NCBI RefSeq assembly: GCF_901709675.1
Contig: NC_051105.1
Location: 3,899,104-3,963,103, forward strand
Direction: 5' to 3'
DNA length: 64,000 bases
Source of the DNA: Syngnathus acus
Lineage: Eukaryota > Chordata > Actinopteri > Syngnathiformes > Syngnathidae
Of this stretch, positions 10,471 to 22,504 are shown one piece after another. Position 1 is the first letter of the stretch, and every line of letters begins with the position of its first letter. The position numbers were made by a program, and so were the translations under genes. Under the pieces are notes generated by a model. It saw only the letters and a list, made by a program, of their open reading frames with translations, did not search any database and was not told where the DNA came from.

Positions 10471-12134
10471 GCAGTGTGACGAAGTTTGAAGACGTGGACG
10501 ACAATGTGGCGTCTACCTGCAGCTATTCATTTGATTATGAACATTTGCTTATTTTGTTTTGTTTCATATTGTGTGTTAATTTTTGCCCACTCTGCATCCA
10601 TTGCAGTTTGATCGTCTTGGAAGGGGATCCTCCCATCTGAGGTCCGTTGAGCTGTTGAGGAAAGATTCTTCCAGGACTGCAAAAACGTGTGGCAGAGAAG
10701 GCTGGGAAAGTGATGAGTCAAACCAAGTTAGTATTTCTATAGACCTACTAAAAGCACATGAGTCACAAAGGGCTTCACAGGCCCACAGCTGATGCTTGGC
10801 CACATTTCTTGATCTACATGCACACTTCACATGCAACATTGACTTTTTTTTTTTTTTGTCTTTTCCTTTTTGTGTATTTTTACAAACTCTGTGGTGTAGA
10901 TAAATTGTTTTCCTCTGTTATCATAAGTGGGGTCATATATGGCAGCCCACCCACTTTGTTGAAAGACACCAAAGATTGAAACATCCCGTTGTTTAATACT
11001 TACCCCACCCCCAGCCACATACCAGGCTCATATATTATCCCACATGATTCCCATAAAATGTGAAACATATATATTTTTCCCTCTGACCATTACGAGTAGT
11101 GCATTGCCGTTAACCTGCGCAAACAATACTTGCAAACTGTTGTGACATTCATTGTATGTAATGAAATCTTAATACGGTGCATATTTAAGTGAAAGGTTAG
11201 CAACATAAAGGGCAAATGGATTGCCACCGCAATGAATTTTAAGCAGCTATTGATTTTTACACTACAGCCTGCCTCTTTTCTTGAATGATAATTTTGAAAT
11301 GATACAACTGCTTCTCCTTAAAGCCCTCCGATACAACCGAGTATCACAGCATATGTATTGTTTTGGATTGGATACACTCTTTCCTCCCAGTGGGAATACT
11401 AGCAATGTGCGAGCATGCTGTAAAAGGCAATTAAAAGAGAAATTTAAGCACATAATAGTATATGAAATTTAATGTAATATATTTGCGTTGAAGGGTGTGA
11501 TAAGCAATTTAATGTTGGCACATGGTGGGGTGTTTTAGTGTCCTAATAATAGAATTGTATTTGTAATCATGATTAGGATACGGCACAGAGTAGAGCATAT
11601 GCAGGCAAGGTTGACAACACTGGCAGATGGCATTGGGGCAACTGGCCATTTCTGCAATCAGCAGTGTGCACTCTGACCAGTGGATAGTGATATGGGAATC
11701 TTTGTTCTTCTAACAGTCTGGAACAACATTAATTCCTGTCCTTATAAGGCAACGTATGTCAATATAAACAGAAAGCTTATCCTAAGACATTTTCTAGATT
11801 CAGCCTCATTCGAGTTGCAGGTGAGCTGAAACCTATACCAGCTGACTTTGAGTATCAATCTGAGTATCACAATAAAGTCGATTTTAATGTTCACTGCTTA
11901 GAAGAAGATGGGAAATGACAAGATTATAATCCTTTTTTTGTATTTGGGAATGGGTGAAACAGTTATGAGAATTTCAGAATAAAAGCCACAACAGGAATAA
12001 CTCCTCTCGGCCAATCGAATGGTTTGTTCTTAACAGCTTGCCAAGTGGCTGTGCGCAAGGCATGCAAGCGGTGACGAAGAGAGTGGAAAACAAATCATGT
12101 AGCACGTTCAAATATAATGGTGAAGAAAAGGCAG

Positions 12135-12140
<6 letters not shown>
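10471..12140. other. intergenic, no gene supported
   Basis: Several overlapping frames of 63-87 codons occur at 10527-11018 but none shows a domain and they conflict with each other. A T-rich tract lies at 10843-10857. No transposon was recognised with confidence. Confidence 0.5.
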
Positions 12141-12193
<53 letters not shown>

Positions 12194-12354
12194 CTCTCTC
12201 GCTCTCTCTCTCTCTCTCGCTCTCTCTCTCTCACCCCCTTCCATCCCTCCCTCCCTACCTACCTACTTACCTACTTATATACATATATACATACATATAC
12301 ACATACGTACATGTATACATACATATATACTACATACATACATGCATGCATACA

Positions 12355-12395
<41 letters not shown>

Positions 12396-12480
12396 TAGTT
12401 TGTACCTTATCTGAAAGACTTTACCTTTTTAACTTTTATTTGTTGGCCATGTTGTAAGCTTTGTAATCATGCAAAAAATA
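12141..12480 (+). repeat. compound microsatellite module, copy A
   Basis: Order of parts: (TC)n at 12141-12232 with a few GC interruptions, a CCATCCCTCC / CTACCTAC transition, a TACATA-rich stretch, (TA)n at 12358-12393, then an 86-base non-repetitive tail running from 'GTAGTTTGTACCTTATCTGA' to 'CATGCAAAAAATA'. Copy B at 18021-18383 has the same order and orientation, and an apparently identical tail. The repeat-encoded Ser-Leu frame here is not a gene. Confidence 0.9.
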
Positions 12481-12486
12481 AGTAAA

Positions 12487-13580
12487 AGGTTGTTGTGGCT
12501 TCAGTAGAAACCACAGTGGTTCTGGTGGTTTGGATTCAATTGAAACATTATGCAAACGTTACAAGCACGCAGGCATTGTATGTGCTTGTGTGTGTGTGTG
12601 GTGTGTGTCCATGCATGCGCCAAAGTGTTTAAAGCGTGTGTGGGTGTTCAGTGTGTATTTTTCATATTAACTTTTAAGGAATGATGATCTTAATAAAAAC
12701 ATTAAGCAAACGTTTCATACACTTGTTTAAAAATATAGTCATAGACTAGTCATGGCAAAAATGGGTTGAAAGTGCATGTGGATGCCATTTGCTGACAACA
12801 TACTGAATTATAATGTACATCATGGGTCGCTAACTCCGGTCCTTGAGTGCTGGTGTCCTGCATGTTTTCTGTCTCCCTGTTGCAACACACCTTAGTCAAA
12901 TGATCAGGATTGTTATCCATCTTCTGCAGACCTTGGTAATTATCTGACCATTTGAATCAGGCATTGTTACAACAGGGAGATGGAGAAAACATGCAGGACC
13001 TTGTCCCCCGAGGACCGGAGTTGCCTACCTATGCTGTACAATGTTATGTTCTGGACCTTCACTCCATTTTTTGTTTCAAGTGAGGAACCCTAGCTGGTTT
13101 ACTGTAGGCTATATGTGTCAAGAGATTTAAAAAAAAAAAAAAGTTGTGGCTCGAGCAGAAAGCACTGTGGTTCTGGTTGTTTGGCAAACTTTTCATCCAG
13201 TAGTTTAAAAGCATACATTAATTCATCAGCAGAGGAGGCATGCTTGCATGCATGGAGTGTGCGTGCTTAAGTGAGAATGGGTGTTCAGTGTGAACTTCCT
13301 TTGGTGACACAATATTTGACACAACAAAACTCTGTACTTTAGGACTTGAAGACTCTTTCGATTTAATTTCTAATGGACTCCGCAGTTGTACAAAATACTA
13401 CAAGTAAAAAAAGTTGCGTCTTTCATAGAAACACCAGACATTAGGCAAATGTTTTATACATCTTTAATATTCATAATAGGACGATGCGTGTGCGTGAGGG
13501 CGCGCGCGCGGACAAAACGTGCGAATTGAATTTATTCACAATAGGAATGAGCATGTATTGAGCGTAAAAAGACTTGAAGA
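12487..13580 (+). repeat. degenerate tandem modules just upstream of dach1
   Basis: Related blocks recur in the same order. 'GTTGTGGCTTCAGTAGAAAC' at about 12490 recurs as 'GTTGTGGCTCGAGCAGAAAG' at about 13143 and 'GTTGCGTCTTTCATAGAAAC' at about 13413. 'ACATTANGCAAACGTT'-like blocks lie near 12544, 12699 and 13438, with a weaker one near 13186. 'GGGTGTTCAGTGTG' occurs near 12643 and 13278, and 'GACTTGAAGA' near 13344 and 13570. Copies are diverged and interrupted by the MITE at 12821-13033. This looks like an old local duplication series ending about 0.6 kb before the start codon. Confidence 0.6.
12821..13033. mobile_element. palindromic hAT-like MITE with target-site duplication
   Basis: The two ends are inverted: 'GGTCGCTAACTCCGGTCCTT' on the left and 'GAGGACCGGAGTTGCCTACC' on the right. 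The interior is also roughly palindromic ('CATGTTTTCTGTCTCCCTGT' against 'ACAGGGAGATGGAGAAAACA'). Flanking octamers ATGTACAT (12813-12820) and CTGTACAA (13034-13041) match at 6 of 8 positions, fitting an 8-bp hAT target-site duplication. Non-autonomous. The interior sequence matches a very common fish MITE. Confidence 0.85.
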
Positions 13581-14144
13581 GTTTTCTTTTTTAACTTAAG
13601 TGAGCAATTCCGATCTCGTTCAAAAGCTTTAAAAAACGAATCGATCAAATAAAGGTTGTTCCGAAGTTGGTTTGGAAACAAAGGTTCATATTCACGTTTG
13701 GAGCGGACATGCGTTGTGCGTGCAGTGTGTGCGTGCGTGCGCGTTCTCTTCTAAAGACTTTTTGTTGCACTGTCCCCAAGCTCCACCCCCTCGCGCACCG
13801 TGTGACAACAACAAGTCATCCAGCGAGCCGAGCTTCACTTTTCAGCTCATTTTCCTGCTGTCATTCCTCCTCCTATCTTTGATCATTGTCCTGCCCCCCT
13901 CCTCCTCCTCCTCCTTTCTACCCCCATCACGCACTACTCACGCCTTTCTCTTCTTGTTCTTCTTTTTTGGTGCCCCAACTTCCACGCAACTTATCTGAGG
14001 AGCTCCAAACACGCACCAAAAAAAAAAACAACCTCTGGTGGATTTCTTTTATTCGGCCAAGCTGGCTCGCGCACTTTGAACTTCGGCGACTTTTCCATAA
14101 CCCCCCCACCCCGCACCTTCCCCTCGAAGCGCTGCAAGGTGACC
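13581..14144 (+). promoter_or_regulatory. dach1 proximal promoter and 5' leader (inferred)
   Basis: This precedes the start codon and grades into CpG-rich DNA that continues through exon 1. It contains GTGCGTGC-type repeats (13710-13745), a pyrimidine-rich stretch (CTCCTCCTCC around 13900-13917) and C/A runs. No convincing TATA box is visible, as is usual for CpG-rich developmental promoters. The transcription start cannot be placed. An in-frame upstream ATG at 14076 would add 23 residues, but 14145 has the better context and matches the known family N-terminus. Other frames here are chance. Confidence 0.55.
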
Positions 14145-14734
14145 ATGGCCGCCGTCCCGGCTGCTCTCCTCTCGCCGGCTTCCCTGGTCCATCCGCCGCC
14201 GCCTCCTCCACCCCCGGCCACGATCTCCAGCAGCACCGGCATCAGTGCGTCTCCGCCGTCGACCACCTCCTCTCCGTCTCCGTCCTCCTCCTCCTCGCTG
14301 CCTCCCCTGCAGACCGCGGTCGGAGCAGCGCAGACGCTCTTCCGCTCCGAGCTGTTGGCCGCTGGCAGCCCGGTGGGCATCTCGGGGGCCGGCAAGCCCG
14401 TCTACTCCACGCCGTCGCCCGTGGAGAACATCCCGCAAAACAACGAGTGTAAGATGGTGGAGCTGCGCGGGGCCAAGGTGGCCTCGTTCACCGTGGACGG
14501 CTGCGAGCTTATCTGCCTTCCCCAAGCTTTCGACCTGTTCCTCAAGCACCTGGTGGGGGGCCTGCACACCGTCTACACTAAGCTCAAGAGGCTGGAGATC
14601 ACGCCGGTCGTGTGCAACGTGGAGCAGGTCCGAATCCTCCGCGGGCTCGGCGCCATCCAGCCCGGCGTCAATCGATGCAAGCTCATCTCCAGGAAGGACT
14701 TCGAGACCCTCTATAACGACTGCACCAATGCCAG
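14145..14734 (+). CDS. dach1: Dachshund homolog 1, first coding exon (partial gene)
   Basis: DACH1 is a nuclear Ski/Sno/Dac-family transcription cofactor acting with Six and Eya proteins in eye, limb, muscle and neural development. The exon encodes 196 complete codons plus two bases (AG) of the next. Residues 1-20 (MAAVPAALLSPASLVHPPPP) match the DACH1-type start. A Pro/Ser/Ala low-complexity linker follows (about 17-83), including TLFRSELL at 64-71. KPVYSTPSPVE begins at residue 84. The Dachshund N-terminal DNA/protein-binding domain (DHD1/DachBox-N) spans about 101-195, with the signatures LICLPQAFDLFLKHLVGG, KLKRLEITPVVCNVEQVR and LGAIQPGVNRCKLISRKD. The Gly/Ser tracts that lengthen the mammalian N-terminus are absent. 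Residues KMVEL and LEITPVVCNVE favour DACH1 over DACH2. The start GACCATGG is a strong Kozak context. The C-terminal domain (DachBox-C) must lie downstream of the window. Which teleost dach1 duplicate this is cannot be told. Confidence 0.96.
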
Positions 14735-14740
14735 GTAAGT
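14735..14740 (+). other. dach1: splice donor of dach1 exon 1
   Basis: CCAG|GTAAGT is a consensus 5' splice site. The intron interrupts a codon after its second base (phase 2), directly after TNA in the NDCTNA sequence, where known DACH genes also break. Reading on gives Arg then a stop, which confirms that coding ends here. Confidence 0.95.
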
Positions 14741-15520
14741 GAAAGAAGTGGTGTGTGTGTGTTGGGGGGGGCGGGGGGGTCCTTTGCTGTGATCCGCGCT
14801 CCTTGCGCGTAAAGCGCACGGGATCCAGCCTTGGTGCGTGTTTTCTCGCGTTTTACGCGCATGAAGGTTCTAAAAAGCTGCTGAGTGCAAAAGTGTGTTT
14901 GAAGCGTGCGTTAAAGTTGGGACTTCCAGGGAGGGTTAGAAAAAAGTTGAGTTAAAAGTCCCAACGTCCCAATCCCCTACTAAAGTTCACTTCACCGATT
15001 AATTAATTTGCTTTTAATTTATTATCCAGATTATAATCCCTCAACATTGTGATGTTTCTATATTTTGTTTAGCAATCTCCAATCATATCACACACATGCA
15101 GGCATGTAAGAAGAGATGGAAAGGACACAAACTGCTGGGGGTGTGAGGACAGTGCCTTGCTCAAGGGCTATTTTGCAGGAGCCAGAAAGCAGGCCCGCAA
15201 CTCTCCAACAATTAGTTACTATTTTAACAGTTTGTCCGTAGCAGGTCTTCAAACGTGACCCAACAGCTCCAAAGTCCAAGTCCTTATGGATGAGCTACAT
15301 CAGCCAAAATTAGTTATCAAATCATTTCACTCATGCATTCAATTATGGTAAATAGAAAATATTTTTTTTCCCAGTGATACACATTTTTCACATCCTATTT
15401 TAAAAGGAAATTTATAATATACATATATATATTTTACTGACTGCCAGTCCACTCCATAATAATGATTACAAATGTACTGAGTGCACATGCCAGGAATTAT
15501 GATGGGAGATTAACGATCCT
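14741..15520. other. proximal intron 1, no feature beyond CpG-rich edge
   Basis: GC-rich sequence including G runs (14764-14780) trails off by about 14950. The rest is AT-richer, with TATACATATATATAT near 15418-15433. No exon or recognisable transposon was seen. Confidence 0.5.
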
Positions 15521-15850
15521 CAATTAAACAGCCTCCATTTGTAGAAAAGCTCACCACAGAGGCACAGTGACACACACACACGCACGCACACATGCACGAG
15601 GGAGGGAATTAATACATCACTCCATATTAGCAAATCGGAAGATTTTTGGACCGCCATATGTTTTAATATGGCGTGATTAAAAGCCCCGGATCAATAGTTG
15701 ATTATTCCAGTCTCTCTCACACACACATGGCGGTCAGACTGACCGTCTCACCTGTCACTGTGATTGATTCCATATCGATCCCACCTCCCAACCGTATCCA
15801 CGGCTACAAGCAAGAAATGCAAATATGATGGGAAAGTGGCGGAATAGTCG
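15521..15850. promoter_or_regulatory. candidate intronic regulatory block with inverted repeat
   Basis: Repeat-poor apart from a short CA tract. It contains a perfect 8-bp inverted repeat, CGCCATAT (15652-15659) and ATATGGCG (15666-15673), with a 6-base spacer. It also has GTTGATTATTCC, a CAGACTGACCGTCTCACCTG stretch and a perfect octamer ATGCAAAT (15817-15824). It lies about 1 kb after exon 1. Enhancer function is an inference. Confidence 0.4.
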
Positions 15851-16419
15851 TAAACACTTTGAGACACTTGGTCATCTTAAAAAAATATTGACTACTGCTG
15901 AAATCAATTATATTACCGCACATTTTTTTTGTCACTGAGTGAAAGCATTTATATAATGTTAAGTTGAGGTGCCTTTTCAGATTTTATAAATAAAAGAATG
16001 TACAGACAGATATGTCAGTCAAACATGTTTATTATAGTATGTTATGTGCATAGGAGGGTAGGATGCTTTGGTCTTTTTTTAAAATTTGTATTTATTTGTT
16101 TTCTATATTTCTTTTATTCAAAAGTTGCAGATGCATTTCATGCTTTTCAATATACAGCAAGACGCAAATAAAAGAATTTAAAAAAAAATTGGCCGAAAGC
16201 CTCAAGGTATGTTGTGGTCATCTACCAGCATGCATTTCTGGTTGAAATTAGGTCTTCAAATCTATTTCTGTCTAGTTCCTTTGGTTGCCAAGGTTTTTCC
16301 TCCCTTATCACTTATTAGACATTAGTGAACTTTGGGCAAATCTTGACACACGTGTGTCATGGGCTTCCTGTTTGCTCGCATATTCGTACTTCTCTTCATG
16401 TCAACGGGGTAGGTGGGTG
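15851..16419. other. intron 1, nothing recognised
   Basis: AT-rich sequence with poly-A/T runs. The 60-codon frame at 16063-16245 is low-complexity and not supported. Confidence 0.45.
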
Positions 16420-16720
16420 CTTGCGTGTGTCATTTTGCTGGATTGGTGTGGGGGGTTAAAGGATAATGCAGTGCCTCGCGCCGCTTTAATGACGCTAAAG
16501 TGCCGAGCTATTACGGGGCACACGGACACAGCACTGTAATTGTCTGTGAAAGCCGCCAGGTCCTGCGGGTCGGTGCTGGGCTCCAAATCAATCAGTCAAG
16601 AAGAGGCCTGCCCGTCCGCTTGAGCGTTCGTCCGGCCGCCCGTCCCATTTGCAGAATTACATCACGTGCGAGAGGCATCTGCTGGATAAAAGGCTTCTGT
16701 TGCTTACAATCATTTTATTT
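16420..16720. promoter_or_regulatory. candidate intronic regulatory block
   Basis: A GC-richer island with many CpG, including 'CGCCGCTTTAATGACGCTAA', 'GGCACACGGACACAGCACTG' and 'CATCACGTGCGAGAGG', in which CACGTG (about 16661-16667) is an E-box. Overlapping short frames on both strands have no domains. Confidence 0.3.
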
Positions 16721-18383
<1,663 letters not shown>

Positions 18384-18950
18384 CTACACACACACAGATC
18401 TAGGTTCAGTAATCTCCCTTACATTACGAGCAACCCTCCAGGAGCCCCCTCTGTTCCAGCTACTTGTTTTCCTTTTCATTTTCCCTGCGGTGGGATGGAA
18501 AAAGGTTCTTATTGCTGTGTGACACTTGAACTCTCTGAAAGGTTATTATAACATAGGAGGTGGTGGCGGCGGAGAAGTGAGCTGTTTGGTGGGTCTAAAT
18601 ATATGCCATTGGTGTTCTGTTGCTGAGAATGTTGCAGTTAATTGACAATCATGGTCGCACCTCACTCCACCTGAAGGTTAAGCACCCCAGACAGCATCAT
18701 ACGACTGGGAAGGAGCCCCTTAAATACACTCCACTCCCACGAGTCACCTTTGACATAGCAAATTTACTCAAAATTAGAACCTTATTTTCATCTAATTTTA
18801 TTTTTTGACTATCTTTTAAAATTACATCTGAAATCTTATACTTTTGTTTGAAATGCTTTTTGTTTGTTTTTGTCAAAAGATTTATTCGAAAAAATTCCAA
18901 ATATGTCAATTTGTTTCAATATATATTTCTTTTGATTTTTTTACTTTTAA
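18384..18950. other. intron 1, nothing recognised
   Basis: Short GC-richer left half including GGTGGTGGCGGCGG near 18559, then AT-rich. No supported feature. Confidence 0.45.
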
Positions 18951-19295
18951 CAGAGGGGTCACCAACTTTTTGAAAGTGAAAGCTACTTCATTGGTACTGA
19001 TAAACTGAAGTGCTAGCCATTTCATACGAACTTCTGAAAAACTCATTTGCTCAAATAACTTTTAATTAGATGTTATTTTTAACAATTCATTCATGTATGT
19101 ATATGAAAGCATTGGTCATTTTCATGACCTCAGACATTATCAACAATGATTTGACAGCTACATTTCTATAAATTTTCCCTAAAATTTGGCAACCACAGTT
19201 TCCCATCACTGGTAAGCTATTTTTAGAACAGGCCTGCGGGCTGCTTATGTGGTCCTTGGGGGCTAACTGGTGCCTGTGGGGTTGGTGACCCCCTG
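18951..19295. mobile_element. hAT-like MITE, 345 bp
   Basis: The terminal inverted repeats are clear: the left end CAGAGGGGTCACCAAC pairs with the right end GTTGGTGACCCCCTG. Interior blocks 'GCTACTTCATTGGTACTGAT', 'AAGCTATTTTTAGAACAGGC' and 'CTGCGGGCTGCTTATGTGGT' match a common fish non-autonomous hAT element. The flanking 8-mers are not obviously duplicated, so the copy is old. No transposase frame. Confidence 0.8.
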
Positions 19296-20320
19296 ATCTT
19301 AAGTATCAGATTAAAAATGTCAATGTGTGTCAGCCTTCCCAAATGCACTTTTTTTCACTCAACCAAACCCCTTTTTCAGCAAATGCACATCATTGACATT
19401 TTATTTGAATTGGACTTTATTTTAACGTTAATTTATTTTTATTTATCACTAATTGCCAACTTCTCATATTGTCATAACCCCTTTTGTTTGGTTTGCTTTA
19501 TTCCAAACATTAGCAACATACATGAACAATAAATAAATAAATACATTTTCCAGTTTTTGATTCCCAACTTTTTCTAGACTTTGACAAGATACAGAAAACC
19601 CCAATTTTAAAAATAGAACCAAATCACATCAAAACAGTATTTTTAAAGTTTGTACTTGCATTTGGGTGCACATAACTTACCCAACATATTACAAGTATTA
19701 AAGGGGCTGATCCTTTTTCAAAACACTTGCTACACCTTTTGAACAAAAGCACATCATCTGCACCTTCAGCCTGGCAGCCTGTCACCGTGGCTCCTCTGCA
19801 CATTTCAAGTGTGTTTCAGACTACACTCACACATCTGGAAATGACGGTAATTGTTTTGCATAGCGCTCAGTGTGATCTGCCACCGAGGGTGCCAGCCCCC
19901 TCTACCACTGACAACCGCCCCCCCCACGCCCTTTCCTCCATCGCCGTCGAGCTCTTATATTTGTTTTCTTACAAGGCGCCAATGTGTTTACAGGTGCTCA
20001 GGGGAGATTTCTAGATTCCATTCAAATGCTTCTACCCGGTTAGAGTGGGTGCTGAGATACCCGTCACCCAGCAACCACATCCAAGAGGGATCCCAGGCGA
20101 TAATAACTTCAAAAACAAGAGTGACAGATGCCTGATTAGAAAGGGGGGGGGTTGAAGATAATGGTACGCAAAGCTGTTTCAAATCCAAATCTATTCAAGC
20201 ACTTCCTTGAAAGTCAAATTGTGCCTTGTTTTGTTTGAGACTGTTTAAACAGGAGTGGGCCGTATTTTTTTTTTTTTCTTTAATCCATCAGTGGAGCTCT
20301 GCTAAATTTGATTAGGTACA
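19296..20320. other. intron 1, mixed sequence
   Basis: AT-rich to about 19720, then GC-richer with CCGCCCCCCCCACGCCC near 19913-19930. Two overlapping frames of about 95 codons at 19727-20135 have no recognisable domain. A regulatory block at about 19840-20130 is possible but has no distinctive motif. Confidence 0.4.
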
Positions 20321-20640
20321 GTACATGTGCTCAAGTCAACTGTGCAGGTGGCAGATGGCGGCAAGGTGCGCCCCCACCCGATGCAAATAGTCTCCTTGAA
20401 AAATCAGAAGGGCTTTATTAACTTGACATTCATCCAGTTGGAACAAGCGCAAAAAAAAAAAAAACATTCCCTCAAAATCCCGACATTGTTTTGAGTAAAG
20501 AGGCTGCAGATTGGACTTGTTAAGAGAGGCTTTGTTTGCCGTCGTCTTAACGACGTTTGTGGCTTTGGAGGCTATTTGCATGGCTAAGATCTGCATTTGC
20601 TTCATTTGCCTACTCCAGCTCTGGTTCATATTTGTATCAA
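20321..20640. promoter_or_regulatory. candidate intronic regulatory block with two octamers
   Basis: Repeat-free except for one A run. It carries ATGCAAAT at 20381-20388 and ATTTGCAT at 20574-20581, perfect Pou-type octamers in opposite orientation about 190 bases apart. There is also a 'CTTTATTAACTTGACATTC' stretch. No coding potential. Confidence 0.4.
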
Positions 20641-21280
20641 GAGTTTTAGAAACATATTGAGGGAAAAAAAAAAAGATACTATGGGAAGTTGACAAAGAAT
20701 TCTTAATCAAGCTTCATTAGTATTTTTTTCTTTTTACATATCTTGTAAATCTGCGCCTTTGTCCGCCACATTATATAACAACTTATCTCAAAATGACCAC
20801 TGGTCTCATGTTACTTTATTTTCAGTACAATGCAAGTTTTCTCATGTAACACTTTGAACTTCTCAAATAATACAACCTTATTCTTGAAACATTTCAATTT
20901 CAATTCAGTAAGATTATATTTCTCATAATTGTATGAGTTTATTCTTATTACATCATAAAAAAGTTCCAACATTCTCTTAACCTTATTAATTCTCATTTTT
21001 ACCTCTCTCAATTTTCTGACTTTGTCTCCTTTTCCTGTTACAACCTAGAAGTGTTTTTTTCGTGTAACGTTAGATCTTCATTAGCGATGTAAAATTTGAT
21101 ATTGTAATAGAATCTATTTTTTAGAGCACAAAGCTCAGTTGAAAAACACGAGATGATTATTAACAGCAGTCATTGAATCATATAAAACAAGTTTCACATC
21201 AAGTACCTCCTCCTTCACCATCCTCCTCCTCCTCCTCCTCACCATGCGCTGTATTTAGCCACATGAGAGAACACTAAACG
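20641..21280. other. intron 1, AT-rich
   Basis: Mostly AT-rich with a (TCC)n tract near 21223-21240. Nothing else was recognised. Confidence 0.5.
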
Positions 21281-21660
21281 CTACTGACAAGTTAGAAGCT
21301 GGAGATGAGATTTCCTGATTGGAGGAAAGGCAAGAAGAAGACGGGTCCTAGGTCGGCACCGTCTAATATGGTCACATGGAGAAATTGATTTTCCTCTGAA
21401 ATTAATTAATTTTTCATATAGCCTCAAGCTGGAGTTAAAAAAAAAAAAAGAGTATTTTCCCCTTTTGGAAAAGCATTGCCTAATCATATTAATGTTTTTT
21501 TTTTGCCCCAAGGATGAAAAGATAATTGTACAAATGCATTTGGAAATATGTATCACTGAGTATTTATGATTAAATTATGCAAATAAGCTGCTTCCCATCC
21601 TTGGCGGGGCCCAGATTGTCTAATTAGGATTGATATAGCGAGGAGATGTTGGGGAGTCTG
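21281..21660. promoter_or_regulatory. candidate intronic regulatory block
   Basis: Contains GAAATTAATTAATTTTTC (about 21397-21414), ATTATGCAAATAAGCTG with a perfect octamer at 21577-21584, and GTCTAATTAGGATTGATAT near 21617. These are dense homeodomain and Pou-type sites separated by an A run and a T run. No coding potential. Confidence 0.4.
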
Positions 21661-22504
21661 AATACAAGCATGTCCAAAAGAGCAGAAAATTGAAAATGAC
21701 AAGGATGGAATCCTTAAAAAGTGTCTCGTTTGCTCTCACACTACCCCCCCTTCCTCTTTTCTGTCTAATTCAGCGTGGCCGTATCAGGAGTTAATTTTCC
21801 CCGGCTTCATTTCTCGTCTGAGCTGACAGGAAAAGGAATCCATCAGGGAGGCCATCTCAGATGGGATTCCACAAATTTCCTCCACTTGTTTTTTTTCTTT
21901 CACAGCCGCTATTGGGGATGAATCTTCTCCTGCATAAACACACAGATGTTGTTCCTCAAGAGTTACGCTTTCTTCAGCTTTCTACTCCAAACAAGCTGCT
22001 CAGCTTTAATAATGTCAGCTTAGTACTGCAAGAATCTCACAAAACAGCCTGTGGAAGATTTTGCAATGTGAAGGAGCTACTCCTTAGCGCCATACAAATG
22101 CAGTCTATGAATGACTGAAATGTGTAAAGATTGGACACTTGAGTACGCAAAATGTAGAAAGGTGTCTTAGTTCTTTGTTTAGGTAAAAATAATTACGCAT
22201 GTTTTTCTTCCCTGTCAAAATCAATTTTTGTTTTCAATTAGACACCAATATGAGTACTGAATTCTTCAGAAGTCACCGATGCCGATACCAAGTACTGATA
22301 CTACTAGTACTTTTGATACAGAAATTTCCCCCCCAAACCAATGACATAATTTGGAAGAAAGACCAATATATCTCAATCTAGCTGTTTTAATTTCTTTTAA
22401 ATCTAAAATGTTTTACATTTAAAAATAAAAATAAACGTTGAAAATTATTGCAAAAATCTTCAAATTGCATGAAATAATTTTTGAATTAATTTTCTATTCT
22501 TAAA
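21661..22504. other. intron 1, possible transposon scrap
   Basis: A 'CGATGCCGATACCAAGTACT' stretch with 'GATACTACTAGTAC' at 22278-22315 resembles the 'tatcggtatcgg' core of a fish hAT MITE, as does 45700-45770. The remainder has no supported feature. Confidence 0.35.

Noticed and set aside
12117-12398. Ser/Leu then Tyr/Ile repeat 'protein'
   Set aside because: Pure translation of TC, TACA and TA microsatellites. The same applies to the 137-codon frame at 17885-18298.
12141-12480. Helitron origin for the duplicated microsatellite module
   Set aside because: It starts with TC, but there is no CTRR end with a preceding hairpin and no A/T insertion site.
14076-14144. Upstream in-frame ATG extending dach1 by 23 residues
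   Set aside because: The added residues do not resemble any DACH1 N-terminus, while the ATG at 14145 has a GACCATGG context and begins MAAVPAALL as expected.
14245-14742. 165-codon plus-strand frame overlapping dach1
   Set aside because: A second frame of the same exon rich in Arg/Ser/Pro. The conserved DACH1 protein is in the other frame.
14049-14819. 256-codon minus-strand frame across dach1 exon 1
   Set aside because: It is the antisense shadow of a GC-rich exon. Its Arg/Gly/Asp-rich content mirrors the Pro/Ser codons, and no domain is present.
16621-16660. Possible dach1 exon 2 (CGGCCGCCCGTCCC resembling RPGRPP codons)
   Set aside because: The reading does not continue into a PKR-type sequence, and no acceptor with a pyrimidine tract precedes it in the right phase.
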